Notes under the pieces: generated by a model
What the model saw: the letters and a program-made list of their open reading frames with translations, nothing else
What the model was told of the DNA's origin: nothing
Databases searched by the model: none
Translations under genes and position numbers: made by a program
Source of the DNA: CAYXXZ01 sp050175615
GTDB taxonomy: Bacteria > Pseudomonadota > Gammaproteobacteria > Pseudomonadales > Porticoccaceae
Assembly (NCBI GenBank): GCA_050175615.1
Contig: JBFXIU010000082.1
Coordinates: 1 to 14,209, forward strand
Reading direction: 5' to 3'
Length of the DNA stretch: 14,209 nt
Shown: in pieces, positions 1-6,953 of the stretch
Numbering within the stretch: the first letter of the stretch is position 1
Layout: each line of letters begins with the position of its first letter

Positions 1-2228
1 AGCCGCGCTTTATTGCCCAGGGCTACGACAATTCCGGCAATGGCGAGCAGAGGGACTGGCTGAGCGAAACGGATTTTAACCGCATTCAAAATATTGCCCA
101 GAGCCTGTACGGCTACGATGCTGGCGGCCAACCGGGCAACGGCACGCAGACCCAGGAGAAAACCCTGGTGCGCCTGGACTGGAATATCAACGACCGCCAC
201 AGTGCTTCGGTGATCTATAACGGCTATGAGGGCGTTCAGGATCGCGCTTCAGATTCCGACAGCAACGAGTTTGAATTTGCCAATCACTTTTATCAGAAGG
301 GCGCAGAAATCACCAGCACCTCGGTGATTCTCGCCTCCCAGTGGACAGATGCCTTTTCAACCCAAGTCTTTTTCAGCCGCTCTGAAATGGATGATTCCCA
401 GATCACGGTTGGCGACAAGGACTTCGCCGAAGTCCAGATTCGCGTCGACGGCAACACTGTATTTCTCGGCGCTGACGATTCCCGCCAGGCAAACGAGCTG
501 AGTACAGAATCGACATTCTTCAAGCTCAATGCTCAGTATCTGGCGGGCGACCATATTCTCAGCGCCGGGTACGAGCAGGAAAAACTGGATATTTTCAATC
601 TCTTTGTCCAGCACGCGCGAGGGGGCGAAATCCGTTTCAACAGTATCGACGATTTTGAGCAGGGCACCCCCAGCCGCTATTATTACGGCAATGCCGGTGG
701 CTCCAACGACGCCAATGATGCCGCCGCCAGTTTCAGCAATACCCTCCACACCGTTTATATTCAGGACGACTTCCTCGTCGACCGCTACAACCTCACCATT
801 ACCGCCGGATTGCGCTACGACTGGTTCACCAGCGATGATCGGCCACTGCGCAACAGCACCTTTGAAGCTGCCAACGGTCTGCGCAACGACGAGAATATCG
901 ACGACCTCGACCTGCTTATGCCCCGCCTCGGCTTGACCTGGGATGTCAGCAAACAAACTACCGTCCGGGGAGGAATCGGCCTCTATTCCGGCGGCAACCC
1001 CAATGTCTGGCTTTCCAACGCCTGGAGCAATGACGGTATTACCAATGTCCAACGCAGCACCAACTACGACGGCAGTCAGACTCTGTTCAGCGGCAACCCC
1101 AACAGCCTCACCAGCATTCCCCTCTCTGGCGATGGCGCTCCGGGCTACAACCCGCCGCAGAATCTGGTTGACGGCGTCACCGCCATCGACCCGGCTTCCG
1201 GGGTCGGCTCTGACAGCTTCCTGGTGCTGATCGACCCAGGCTATGAGCAGCCCAGCGAATGGAAATACGCCATTGGCGCCACCCACACCTTTGACAATGG
1301 CGTCACTGCGGATATCGACCTCCTTTACTCCGTGCTGGAGGACTCCGCCATCTATAGGGATCTGTCCCAATCCGTGGTCGGGCAGACCACCGCAGGCAAA
1401 CCCATCTATGCCTATACCAATGGCCGCGACAATTTCATGCTCACCAACTCCAGCGAAGACGCGGACGCCCTCACCCTGTCACTGGTGCTGTCAAAACAAT
1501 TTGATAATGGCCTGGATGTCACCTTTGGCTATGCCTATACAGATGCCGAAGACATCAGCCCGATGACCTCGTCGGTGGCAGGCTCCAACTTTGACAATCT
1601 GGCGCTTCACGACATCAATAATCCGGAAGCCGGAACCTCCAACTACGAAGTGCCCCACCGCTTTACCCTGAAACTGTCCTACGGGCACGATTTTTTTACT
1701 GGCTACGAAACGCGAATAACCTCTTACTTCACCCGCAAATCCGGCCAGCCCCAAAGCTATGTGATGGGCTCTGGGGATCTTGAAGGAGACAGCTTCTTTG
1801 GTCGCCATCTGCTTTATGTTCCAAGCGGCGTCAATGACCCCAACGTTGTCTTTGGCCCCGACTTTGACACCGAAGCCTTTTTTGCCTGGGCTAGCGGTCA
1901 GGGTCTGCAACCTGGATTTACCAACCGCAACGAGAACTACGCCCATTGGAGCAGCCGCATGGATGTCCGCTTTGACCAGGAAATTCCCTCGTTCTTTGAC
2001 GACACTAAAGGCAGGGTCTACTTGAAAGTCTACAACTTCCTCAATCTGCTCAATGACGACTGGGGAATTCAATACGACGCCCAGTTTTTCTCGGTACAGG
2101 CGGTGGATTCCAGTGTCAACGACAGCGGCCAATATGTGTTTGAAAACTTCCGCGGCGGCAGTGTTACCGATGTCCTCGAACAGGCTTCCCGCTGGGAGGC
2201 ACGCCTGGGTATTGAATTTGAATTTTGA
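1..2228 (+). CDS. TonB-dependent outer-membrane receptor, C-terminal part (5' end outside window)
   Basis: The reading frame is open from the left edge (first full codon at position 3), so the GTG at 168 is an internal valine, not the start. About 741 residues are visible. The plug domain, TonB box and signal peptide must lie upstream. What is visible is beta-barrel: alternating aromatic/polar strands, long Asn/Asp/Gly-rich extracellular loops, and segments such as LTITAGLRYDWF (start of a barrel strand pair) and PRLGLTWDVSKQTTVRGGIG. These resemble the Oar-like / carboxypeptidase-regulatory-domain group of TonB receptors. The chain ends in IEFEF, with the terminal Phe expected for recognition by the BAM machinery. 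Such receptors import large substrates across the outer membrane using TonB-ExbBD energy. The substrate cannot be read from the sequence, and the neighbours give no clue. It ends with TGA and is followed by its own terminator. Family assignment is firm; the Oar-like subgroup is my inference. Confidence 0.88.
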   Translation, partial: PRFIAQGYDNSGNGEQRDWLSETDFNRIQNIAQSLYGYDAGGQPGNGTQTQEKTLVRLDWNINDRHSASVIYNGYEGVQDRASDSDSNEFEFANHFYQKGAEITSTSVILASQWTDAFSTQVFFSRSEMDDSQITVGDKDFAEVQIRVDGNTVFLGADDSRQANELSTESTFFKLNAQYLAGDHILSAGYEQEKLDIFNLFVQHARGGEIRFNSIDDFEQGTPSRYYYGNAGGSNDANDAAASFSNTLHTVYIQDDFLVDRYNLTITAGLRYDWFTSDDRPLRNSTFEAANGLRNDENIDDLDLLMPRLGLTWDVSKQTTVRGGIGLYSGGNPNVWLSNAWSNDGITNVQRSTNYDGSQTLFSGNPNSLTSIPLSGDGAPGYNPPQNLVDGVTAIDPASGVGSDSFLVLIDPGYEQPSEWKYAIGATHTFDNGVTADIDLLYSVLEDSAIYRDLSQSVVGQTTAGKPIYAYTNGRDNFMLTNSSEDADALTLSLVLSKQFDNGLDVTFGYAYTDAEDISPMTSSVAGSNFDNLALHDINNPEAGTSNYEVPHRFTLKLSYGHDFFTGYETRITSYFTRKSGQPQSYVMGSGDLEGDSFFGRHLLYVPSGVNDPNVVFGPDFDTEAFFAWASGQGLQPGFTNRNENYAHWSSRMDVRFDQEIPSFFDDTKGRVYLKVYNFLNLLNDDWGIQYDAQFFSVQAVDSSVNDSGQYVFENFRGGSVTDVLEQASRWEARLGIEFEF

Positions 2229-2254
2229 GCCACAAGTTCAAATCCACAGTCCAG

Positions 2255-2280
2255 AACCCCGGCCATGCCGGGGTTTTTTT
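2255..2280 (+). terminator. Intrinsic terminator of the TonB receptor gene
   Basis: A perfect 9-bp stem (AACCCCGGC at 2255-2263, GCCGGGGTT at 2267-2275) has a 3-nt loop CAT and runs into seven T residues (2274-2280). It starts 27 bases after the receptor stop codon. GC-rich stem plus T-tract is the standard rho-independent form on the + strand. Confidence 0.93.
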
Positions 2281-2296
2281 AGCGGTGCCAGTTGTT

Positions 2297-2326
2297 GTCC
2301 TGAGACAAGCAGTCCTGAGACAAGCA
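2297..2326. repeat. Perfect 15-bp tandem duplication
   Basis: GTCCTGAGACAAGCA occurs twice head to tail (2297-2311 and 2312-2326) with no mismatch, in the spacer between the receptor terminator and the phosphoesterase gene. The rest of this 158-bp spacer holds the terminator and a weak promoter candidate. It could be a recent slippage duplication or a doubled protein-binding site; nothing here decides which. Confidence 0.9.
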
Positions 2327-2327
2327 C

Positions 2328-2357
2328 TTGCCTGAAAAACATCAATGGGTGTAGGTT
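2328..2357 (+). promoter_or_regulatory. Weak sigma-70 promoter candidate for the 2H phosphoesterase gene
   Basis: TTGCCT (2328-2333) and TAGGTT (2352-2357) are separated by 18 bases. A start of transcription near 2364 would exclude the ATG at 2345 and support the ATG at 2387. Both hexamers deviate from consensus, so this is only a candidate. Confidence 0.25.
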
Positions 2358-2386
2358 TAGCAGTTCCCACATATCCCTGTAACACC

Positions 2387-2911
2387 ATGAATTTTCAGCG
2401 CGTCTTTTTTGCCCTTAAACCCGACGACAGCGTGCGTCAGCAAATTGCCGCTGTTGCTTCAGCCCTGCTCACTGACAACGGCAAACCCATTGCCGAGGCC
2501 AACCTGCATCTGACGTTGGTTTTTTTGGGTGCCGTGCCAGAATCTCAGTTGCACAACATTATTACCGCTGCGACTGAGATTCCATTTACGGAATTTTCCC
2601 TGCACATAGACAGAATCGGCTGGTGGCAAAAACCGGCGGTGTTATGGCTCGGCTGCTCCCAGGCGCCGCCGGCAGTACTGGAGTTGGCCGCCAGTCTACG
2701 CGGACTGATTCAGGCTCAAGGACTTCCTCTGGGCAACCAGCAGTTTCAGCCCCATATCACCGTCGCCAAAAAAGTCTCCCAAGCTGTAGCGGGTTGTTCT
2801 TTTGCCCCCATCCACTGGCGTTGTGACAGTTTTTGTCTGCTGGAATCCGTTTTTGATACAAGCGGTGTCGAATACAGATTACTGCACAAATGGCCAAAAT
2901 CGCAGACATAA
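2387..2911 (+). CDS. thpR: RNA 2',3'-cyclic phosphodiesterase (2H phosphoesterase, ThpR/LigT family)
   Basis: The 174-residue product is close to the length of E. coli ThpR. It carries the two HxTx signatures that define 2H phosphoesterases: HLTL at residues 41-44 and HITV at residues 123-126. The two histidines act together as acid and base on a 2',3'-cyclic phosphate. The family opens 2',3'-cyclic phosphate RNA ends to 2'-phosphates and can also ligate tRNA halves in vitro; its role in the cell is unsettled. I chose the ATG at 2387 because MNFQRVFFALKP is the usual family start. An in-frame ATG at 2345 would add 14 residues with no family resemblance. Neither start has a clear Shine-Dalgarno sequence. 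The gene stands alone between two terminators and converges on pnp, so it is probably its own transcription unit. Confidence 0.9.
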   Translation: MNFQRVFFALKPDDSVRQQIAAVASALLTDNGKPIAEANLHLTLVFLGAVPESQLHNIITAATEIPFTEFSLHIDRIGWWQKPAVLWLGCSQAPPAVLELAASLRGLIQAQGLPLGNQQFQPHITVAKKVSQAVAGCSFAPIHWRCDSFCLLESVFDTSGVEYRLLHKWPKSQT

Positions 2912-2939
2912 AAAAACAGAGCCTAAGCTCTGTTTTTTT
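2911..2939. terminator. Bidirectional terminator between thpR and pnp
   Basis: CAGAGC (2917-2922) and GCTCTG (2927-2932) form a 6-bp stem around the loop CTAA. It is flanked by A6 on the left and T7 on the right, extending the stem with A-T pairs. Read on + it gives a U-tract after the thpR stop; read on - it does the same for pnp, whose stop lies about 20 bases away. The first A of the hairpin is the last base of the thpR TAA. Confidence 0.9.
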
Positions 2940-2960
2940 ATCTACGTCGCAAGCGCAGCG

Positions 2961-5114
2961 TCAATCGCTGATCTGCGGCGCGTCGGGCACAGGAACAGGC
3001 TCAGCTTTGGGAGCTTCGCTGCCACCTTCTTCGGCAATCGCTTCCTTGATGGAAAGCTTAATGCGACCACGGCTGTCCACATCCAGGACTTTAACACGTA
3101 CCGTCTGGCCTTCCTTGAGGTAGTCGCCCACCGCATTGACGCGCTCTTCGGCGATCTGGGAAATATGTACCAGACCGTCGAGACCGGGGAGAAAGGTCAC
3201 AAAGGCGCCAAAGTCGACGACGCGGGCAACAACGCCATCGTAGATCATGCCAATTTCCGGCTCGGCGGTGATCTGCTCGATGCGGGTGATGGCCGCCTTG
3301 AGGCCGTCGGCGTCATCACTGTAGATACGGATGCTGCCATCGTCTTCGATATCGATGGTGGCGCCGGTTTCTTCAGTGAGGGCGCGAATGGTAGCGCCAC
3401 CTTTGCCGATAACGTCGCGAATTTTGTCGACGTTGATCTTCATGGTGTGATAGCGGGGCGCGCTTTCAGACACTTCCTCACGACCCTGGGAAATCACCTT
3501 GTTCATTTCGCCGAGGATATGCAGGCGCGCCTGCTGTGCCTGGGCAAGGGCGATTTCCATGATTTCTTCGGTGATGCCTTCGATTTTGATGTCCATCTGC
3601 AGGGCGGTGACACCGGCGTCGGTACCCGCCACTTTGAAGTCCATATCGCCGAGGTGGTCTTCATCGCCGAGGATGTCGGTGAGAACGGCAAAGCCGTCAT
3701 CTTCCTTCACCAGACCCATGGCAATACCGGCAACCGGCGCCTTGAGGGGTACACCGGCATCCATCAGCGCCAGACTGGTGCCGCAGACCGAAGCCATGGA
3801 GCTGGAACCGTTGGATTCGGTAATTTCAGACACCACGCGAATGGTGTAGGGGAAATCTTCCTCTTTGGGCAACACCGCAGCCACACCGCGACGGGCAAGA
3901 CGGCCGTGGCCGATTTCCCGGCGACCGGCACTGCCGACACGACCGCACTCGCCTACTGAGTAGGGAGGGAAGTTGTAATGGAGCATAAAGTTGTCTTTGC
4001 GACCACCTTCCAGGGCATCGATATTCTGGGCATCGCGCAGCGAACCCAGGGTTGCCGCAACTATGGCCTGCGTCTCACCACGGGTAAACAGCGCCGTGCC
4101 GTGAACTTTTGGCAAAATGCCAACCTGTACACTGATGGGGCGCACGGTTTTCTGGTCGCGGCCATCGATACGGGGTTCGCCGCGAATAATACGGCCACGG
4201 ACAATTTTCTTCTCCAGCTTTTTAAAGGCATCGGAGACATTTTCAGCACTGATTCCGGCGTCGTCGTTGGCCAGCTCGGCAACGGCTTCGGCACGCAGGG
4301 CGTTGACCGCAGCGGTGCGCGCCTGCTTGTCGGTGGTGCGGTAGGCGTCGTCGAGACGGGCGCCAACCTTGTCTTTAAGGGCAGTCGCCAGCTCAACATT
4401 TTCTGGGGCGGACTGCCAATCCCAACGGGGCTTGCCAACTTCGGCAACCAGTTGGTCGATCACCTGAATAACCGCCTGCATTTCCTGGTGGGCATAGAGT
4501 ACGGCGCCCAACATGAGATCTTCTGGCAGTTCTTTGGCTTCGGATTCCACCATCAGCACCGCTTCGCGGGTACCGGCGACCACCATATCCAGGGCGGAGG
4601 TTTTCAACTCTGTATAGGTTGGGTTGAGCACATAGCCCTGTTCCTGGGTGTAGCCAACACGGGCGCCACCGATGGGTCCGTTAAAGGGGATACCGGAAAT
4701 GGCCAGTGCCGCAGAAGTACCGATAATAGCGGCGATATCCGGATCCACATCCTTATCCGCGGACATAACGGTACAGATAACCTGAACTTCGTTTTTGAAA
4801 CCGTCGGGAAACAGGGGGCGGATAGGACGGTCGATCAGGCGCGAGGTCAGGGTTTCTTTTTCACTGGGACGGCCTTCACGCTTGAAAAAACCGCCGGGGA
4901 TTTTACCGGCAGCGTAGGATTTTTCCTGGTAGTTGACGGTCAGGGGGAAAAAGTCCTGGCCGGGCTTGGCTTCTTTGGCGCCAACGACGGTACAGAGCAC
5001 AGTGGTATTGTCCATGCTGCACAGCACAGCGCCCGTGGCCTGACGGGCAATGCGCCCGGTCTCCAGGGTAACCGTATGCTTGCCATACTGGAATGACTTG
5101 ATTATGGGATTCAC
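2961..5114 (-). CDS. pnp: Polyribonucleotide nucleotidyltransferase (PNPase)
   Basis: PNPase degrades RNA 3'-to-5' phosphorolytically and is a core part of the RNA degradosome. The 717 residues match the family length. Domains in order: first RNase PH domain (about 1-145, with FFKREGRPSEKE at 77-88), helical linker (about 150-310), second RNase PH domain (about 315-550, with RREIGHGRLA at 398-407 and the active-site segment around Asp486 and Asp492, the same numbers as the E. coli catalytic aspartates), KH domain (about 555-615, GKGG at 570-573), and S1 domain (about 620-692). The start is GTG: MNPIIKSFQYG is the expected N terminus and AAGAAGGTG lies 8 bases upstream. It is the last gene of the operon, 65 bases after rpsO with a terminator hairpin in between. 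In E. coli the pnp leader is an RNase III/PNPase autoregulation target; that the same holds here is inference. Confidence 0.98.
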   Translation of the reverse strand: MNPIIKSFQYGKHTVTLETGRIARQATGAVLCSMDNTTVLCTVVGAKEAKPGQDFFPLTVNYQEKSYAAGKIPGGFFKREGRPSEKETLTSRLIDRPIRPLFPDGFKNEVQVICTVMSADKDVDPDIAAIIGTSAALAISGIPFNGPIGGARVGYTQEQGYVLNPTYTELKTSALDMVVAGTREAVLMVESEAKELPEDLMLGAVLYAHQEMQAVIQVIDQLVAEVGKPRWDWQSAPENVELATALKDKVGARLDDAYRTTDKQARTAAVNALRAEAVAELANDDAGISAENVSDAFKKLEKKIVRGRIIRGEPRIDGRDQKTVRPISVQVGILPKVHGTALFTRGETQAIVAATLGSLRDAQNIDALEGGRKDNFMLHYNFPPYSVGECGRVGSAGRREIGHGRLARRGVAAVLPKEEDFPYTIRVVSEITESNGSSSMASVCGTSLALMDAGVPLKAPVAGIAMGLVKEDDGFAVLTDILGDEDHLGDMDFKVAGTDAGVTALQMDIKIEGITEEIMEIALAQAQQARLHILGEMNKVISQGREEVSESAPRYHTMKINVDKIRDVIGKGGATIRALTEETGATIDIEDDGSIRIYSDDADGLKAAITRIEQITAEPEIGMIYDGVVARVVDFGAFVTFLPGLDGLVHISQIAEERVNAVGDYLKEGQTVRVKVLDVDSRGRIKLSIKEAIAEEGGSEAPKAEPVPVPDAPQISD

Positions 5115-5135
5115 TATTTTTTCACCTTCTTAAAC

Positions 5136-5171
5136 AAAAACGGCTCCTTTCCGCTAAGTTAGGAGCCGTTT
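5136..5171 (-). terminator. rpsO-pnp intergenic terminator / pnp leader hairpin
   Basis: An 11-bp perfect stem (AAACGGCTCCT with AGGAGCCGTTT; + strand arms 5138-5148 and 5161-5171) with a 12-nt loop is followed on the - strand by a run of five T. It begins about 9 bases after the rpsO stop and ends about 20 bases before the pnp GTG. It should terminate a share of rpsO transcripts, with read-through feeding pnp. The same position in E. coli holds a terminator and RNase processing sites. Confidence 0.88.
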
Positions 5172-5179
5172 CAATGGAT

Positions 5180-5449
5180 TTAACGACGCAGACCAAGCTT
5201 CTTGATTAGTTCAGCGTAACGTCCGGCATCTTTACTTTTCAGGTAGTCCAGCAGCTTGCGGCGCTGGTTAACCATGCGGATCAAACCACGGCGTGAGTGG
5301 TGATCCTTCTTATGACCTTCAAAGTGTCCTTGAAGCTTATTGATGTTTTTGGTCAGCAGCGCCACCTGTACTTCAGGGGAGCCTGTATCACCTTGTCCAC
5401 GACCAAATTCAGTTTTGATTGCTTCTTTTTCAGCAGCTGTAAGTGCCAT
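5180..5449 (-). CDS. rpsO: 30S ribosomal protein S15
   Basis: The 89 residues equal the standard S15 length. The sequence is recognisable throughout, including FGRGQGDTGSPEVQVALLT near the N terminus, the HFEGHKKDHHSRRGL segment (16S rRNA helix 22 binding) and the C-terminal LIKKLGLRR. S15 is a primary binding protein that nucleates the 30S platform. The ATG start is preceded by GGAG with 8 bases of spacing. The gene lies between truB and pnp, as in most gammaproteobacteria. S15 represses its own translation in E. coli by trapping a pseudoknot at the start site; a candidate structure for the same job lies just upstream and is listed separately. Confidence 0.99.
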   Translation of the reverse strand: MALTAAEKEAIKTEFGRGQGDTGSPEVQVALLTKNINKLQGHFEGHKKDHHSRRGLIRMVNQRRKLLDYLKSKDAGRYAELIKKLGLRR

Positions 5450-5461
5450 AGTACTTTCTCC

Positions 5462-5507
5462 AATATGCAGTAATTAATACAGGGTTGTCCGCGCATATTT
5501 ACAGACA
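5462..5507 (-). promoter_or_regulatory. Candidate H-type pseudoknot in the rpsO leader
   Basis: On the - strand, TGTCTG (5507-5502) pairs with CGGACA (5491-5486), six pairs including one G-U. The loop between them contains AATATGC (5499-5493), which is perfectly complementary to GCATATT (5468-5462). That last arm directly abuts the GGAG ribosome-binding site (5461-5458). Connecting loops are 2, 1 and 17 nt, which suits an H-type pseudoknot. E. coli S15 is known to repress itself through a pseudoknot at this place. Whether S15 binds this RNA is inference. If the promoter candidate at 5507-5534 is the real start, the first arm would be missing from that transcript and only the AATATGC/GCATATT hairpin could form. 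Confidence 0.5.
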
Positions 5508-5534
5508 CCCTAGCTATGACCCACCATGGGTCAA
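5507..5534 (-). promoter_or_regulatory. Candidate sigma-70 promoter for rpsO
   Basis: TTGACC (5534-5529) and TAGGGT (5512-5507) are 16 bases apart on the - strand, inside the 134-bp truB-rpsO gap. The predicted start near 5500 gives a leader of about 50 nt. Two further TTGACA sequences (5575-5570 and 5545-5540) lie upstream but have no good -10 partner. An independent rpsO promoter at this place is normal in relatives. Confidence 0.4.
5517..5533. repeat. 7-3-7 inverted repeat inside the rpsO promoter candidate
   Basis: TGACCCA (5517-5523) and TGGGTCA (5527-5533) are perfect inverted copies around a 3-bp centre. They fill the space between the proposed -35 and -10 hexamers, a typical operator position. 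No T-tract follows on either strand, so it is not an intrinsic terminator. No regulator can be named. Confidence 0.6.
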
Positions 5535-5583
5535 TTCGTTGTCAAATACCTGAACAGCTCAGGCATTGCTGTCAATTGTTCTG

Positions 5584-6537
5584 TTAACCTGCAGATTGCT
5601 GTTCAACCACCAACCTGCGCGGAGCCAGGCGGCCATCTTCGAGGACTTCGCCAACGCCGATAAAATCGCCGCTGTTGTCAAAGATGCGCACTATATCGCC
5701 TTCCTCGGCTTCGCGGTAGACCTGGGGGGCAACCACAGGCTGGCCGCGGCGAAAATACCAGGCAGTCGATTCAGCCAGCTCAACCGCCAACAAATGGGCA
5801 ACAGCGGTATTCATGGGTTTTAACAGGTGGTCGAGGTCTTCGCCGCGACAACTTTCGCGAAGCCTTTCCAATTCCTCCAGTGATACCGCTTCGGCATCGG
5901 TAAAAGTCCCGGCGGCCTGGCGGTGAAGTTTGGTCACATGGGCGCCACAGCCCAACAATTGCCCCAGATCTTCCGCCAGCGTGCGCACATAGGTGCCTTT
6001 GCTACAGGTGATTTCTACATCCGCTTCCGGGTGTACACCGGGGCGAAACGCCAACAGCCTGTAACTGTAGATGGTCACCGGGCGGGCTTCGCGCTCAACT
6101 TCTATACCTTCCCGCGCCAGCTTGTACAGGGGCTGGCCATCCTTTTTAAGTGCCGAGTACATGGACGGCACCTGCATTATATCACCGCGAAACCCGGCAA
6201 TGGCGGCCTCAACCTGTTCGGCGGTGAGCGCGCTGGCGTCCTGCTTAGCGGTAATCTCGCCGTCGGCATCGCCGGTTTTGGTGGTAACGCCAAAAGTAAA
6301 AGTACTCAGATAACTTTTGTCCGCATCGAGCAGGAACTGGCTAAATTTGGTGGCCTCGCCAAAACAGATCGGCAACACCCCTGTCGCCATAGGGTCGAGG
6401 CTGCCTGTATGCCCGGCCTTGGCGGCATAAAACAGGTATTTCGCCCGCTGCAACGCATCGTTGGAGGTCATGCCACCGGCCTTATTGAGGATCAGTATGC
6501 CGTCAACCGGCCTGCCTCTGGGTTTGCGCCGCGCCAA
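5584..6537 (-). CDS. truB: tRNA pseudouridine(55) synthase TruB
   Basis: TruB converts U55 in the T-loop of nearly all tRNAs to pseudouridine and also acts as a tRNA chaperone. The 317 residues fit the family. GHTGSLDPMATGVLP begins at residue 42 and places the catalytic Asp at 48, the same number as in E. coli. The conserved CSKGTYVRTLAEDLG segment follows in the second half, and a C-terminal PUA-like region (YFRRGQPVVAP onward) closes the protein. The start is TTG at 6537-6535: MARRKPRGRPVDGILILNK is the usual N terminus, GGGGAA lies 7 bases upstream, and the first in-frame ATG is 22 codons further in, inside the conserved region. The TTG directly abuts the rbfA stop (TAGTTG), so translation is probably coupled. 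Confidence 0.97.
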   Translation of the reverse strand: MARRKPRGRPVDGILILNKAGGMTSNDALQRAKYLFYAAKAGHTGSLDPMATGVLPICFGEATKFSQFLLDADKSYLSTFTFGVTTKTGDADGEITAKQDASALTAEQVEAAIAGFRGDIMQVPSMYSALKKDGQPLYKLAREGIEVEREARPVTIYSYRLLAFRPGVHPEADVEITCSKGTYVRTLAEDLGQLLGCGAHVTKLHRQAAGTFTDAEAVSLEELERLRESCRGEDLDHLLKPMNTAVAHLLAVELAESTAWYFRRGQPVVAPQVYREAEEGDIVRIFDNSGDFIGVGEVLEDGRLAPRRLVVEQQSAG

Positions 6538-6936
6538 CTACTGTTCCCCGTCGCTATCGTCGTGAACATGCTTGACCTTGTCCTGGGACAGGGCGAAATC
6601 AATCAATGCCGACAGCGCCTGGCCGCGCTCGCCGCTGCCATCGTAGAAAAAGCGCAATGTGGGCACCATCCGCAAACTGAGAATCTTCGACAGGTGCGTA
6701 CGCAGAAACCCTGCCGCATGGTTGAGGGCGGCAACGGCTTCAGCGGATTCTTCATCACTTTTTGGGGCGACAAAGTTGACATAGACTTTTGCCGCCGACA
6801 TGTCGCGGCTGACATCAACCGCGGTGATGTTCAACATAGTCACACGGGGGTCGCGCATCTCATCGCGAACCAGTTGTGCCAGTTCCCGTTGAATGGCGTC
6901 CGCTACTCGATCTGATCGGCTGTATTCTTTCGGCAT
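6538..6936 (-). CDS. rbfA: Ribosome-binding factor A
   Basis: RbfA is a single-KH-domain protein that binds the immature 30S subunit and is needed for late 16S rRNA processing and growth in the cold. The 132 residues cover the whole family domain: MPKEYSRSDRVADAIQRELA at the start, DPRVTMLNITAVDVSRDMSAAKVYVNF in the middle, and the helix-kink region NHAAGFLRTHLSKILSLRMVPTLRFFYD. The C-terminal tail is acidic and short. The ATG lies 17 bases after the infB stop with no clear Shine-Dalgarno sequence, so it probably depends on ribosomes arriving from infB. The infB-rbfA-truB order is standard for the nusA operon. Confidence 0.97.
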   Translation of the reverse strand: MPKEYSRSDRVADAIQRELAQLVRDEMRDPRVTMLNITAVDVSRDMSAAKVYVNFVAPKSDEESAEAVAALNHAAGFLRTHLSKILSLRMVPTLRFFYDGSGERGQALSALIDFALSQDKVKHVHDDSDGEQ

Positions 6937-6953
6937 TGAATCTAGGACGCGGA

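Noticed and set aside
357..1370. 337-codon - strand frame opposite the TonB receptor
   Set aside because: Val/Gly/Ala-rich antisense translation with no motif; the + strand frame is clearly a beta-barrel protein.
168..2228. GTG at 168 as the start of the TonB receptor
   Set aside because: The frame is open and family-like upstream to the window edge, so this is an internal codon of a truncated gene.
2345..2389. ATG at 2345 as the thpR start
   Set aside because: It adds 14 residues unlike the family, has no ribosome-binding site, and lies upstream of the likely transcript start; the family N terminus begins at 2387.
2802..5096. Long + strand frames (2802-3959 and 3978-5096) opposite pnp
   Set aside because: They are antisense shadows of a clear pnp gene; their low-complexity, Gly/Asp/His-rich translations have no recognisable motif or start signals.
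5551..5565. Terminator after truB (CCTGA/TCAGG hairpin)
   Set aside because: Only a 5-bp stem and no U-tract follows on the - strand.
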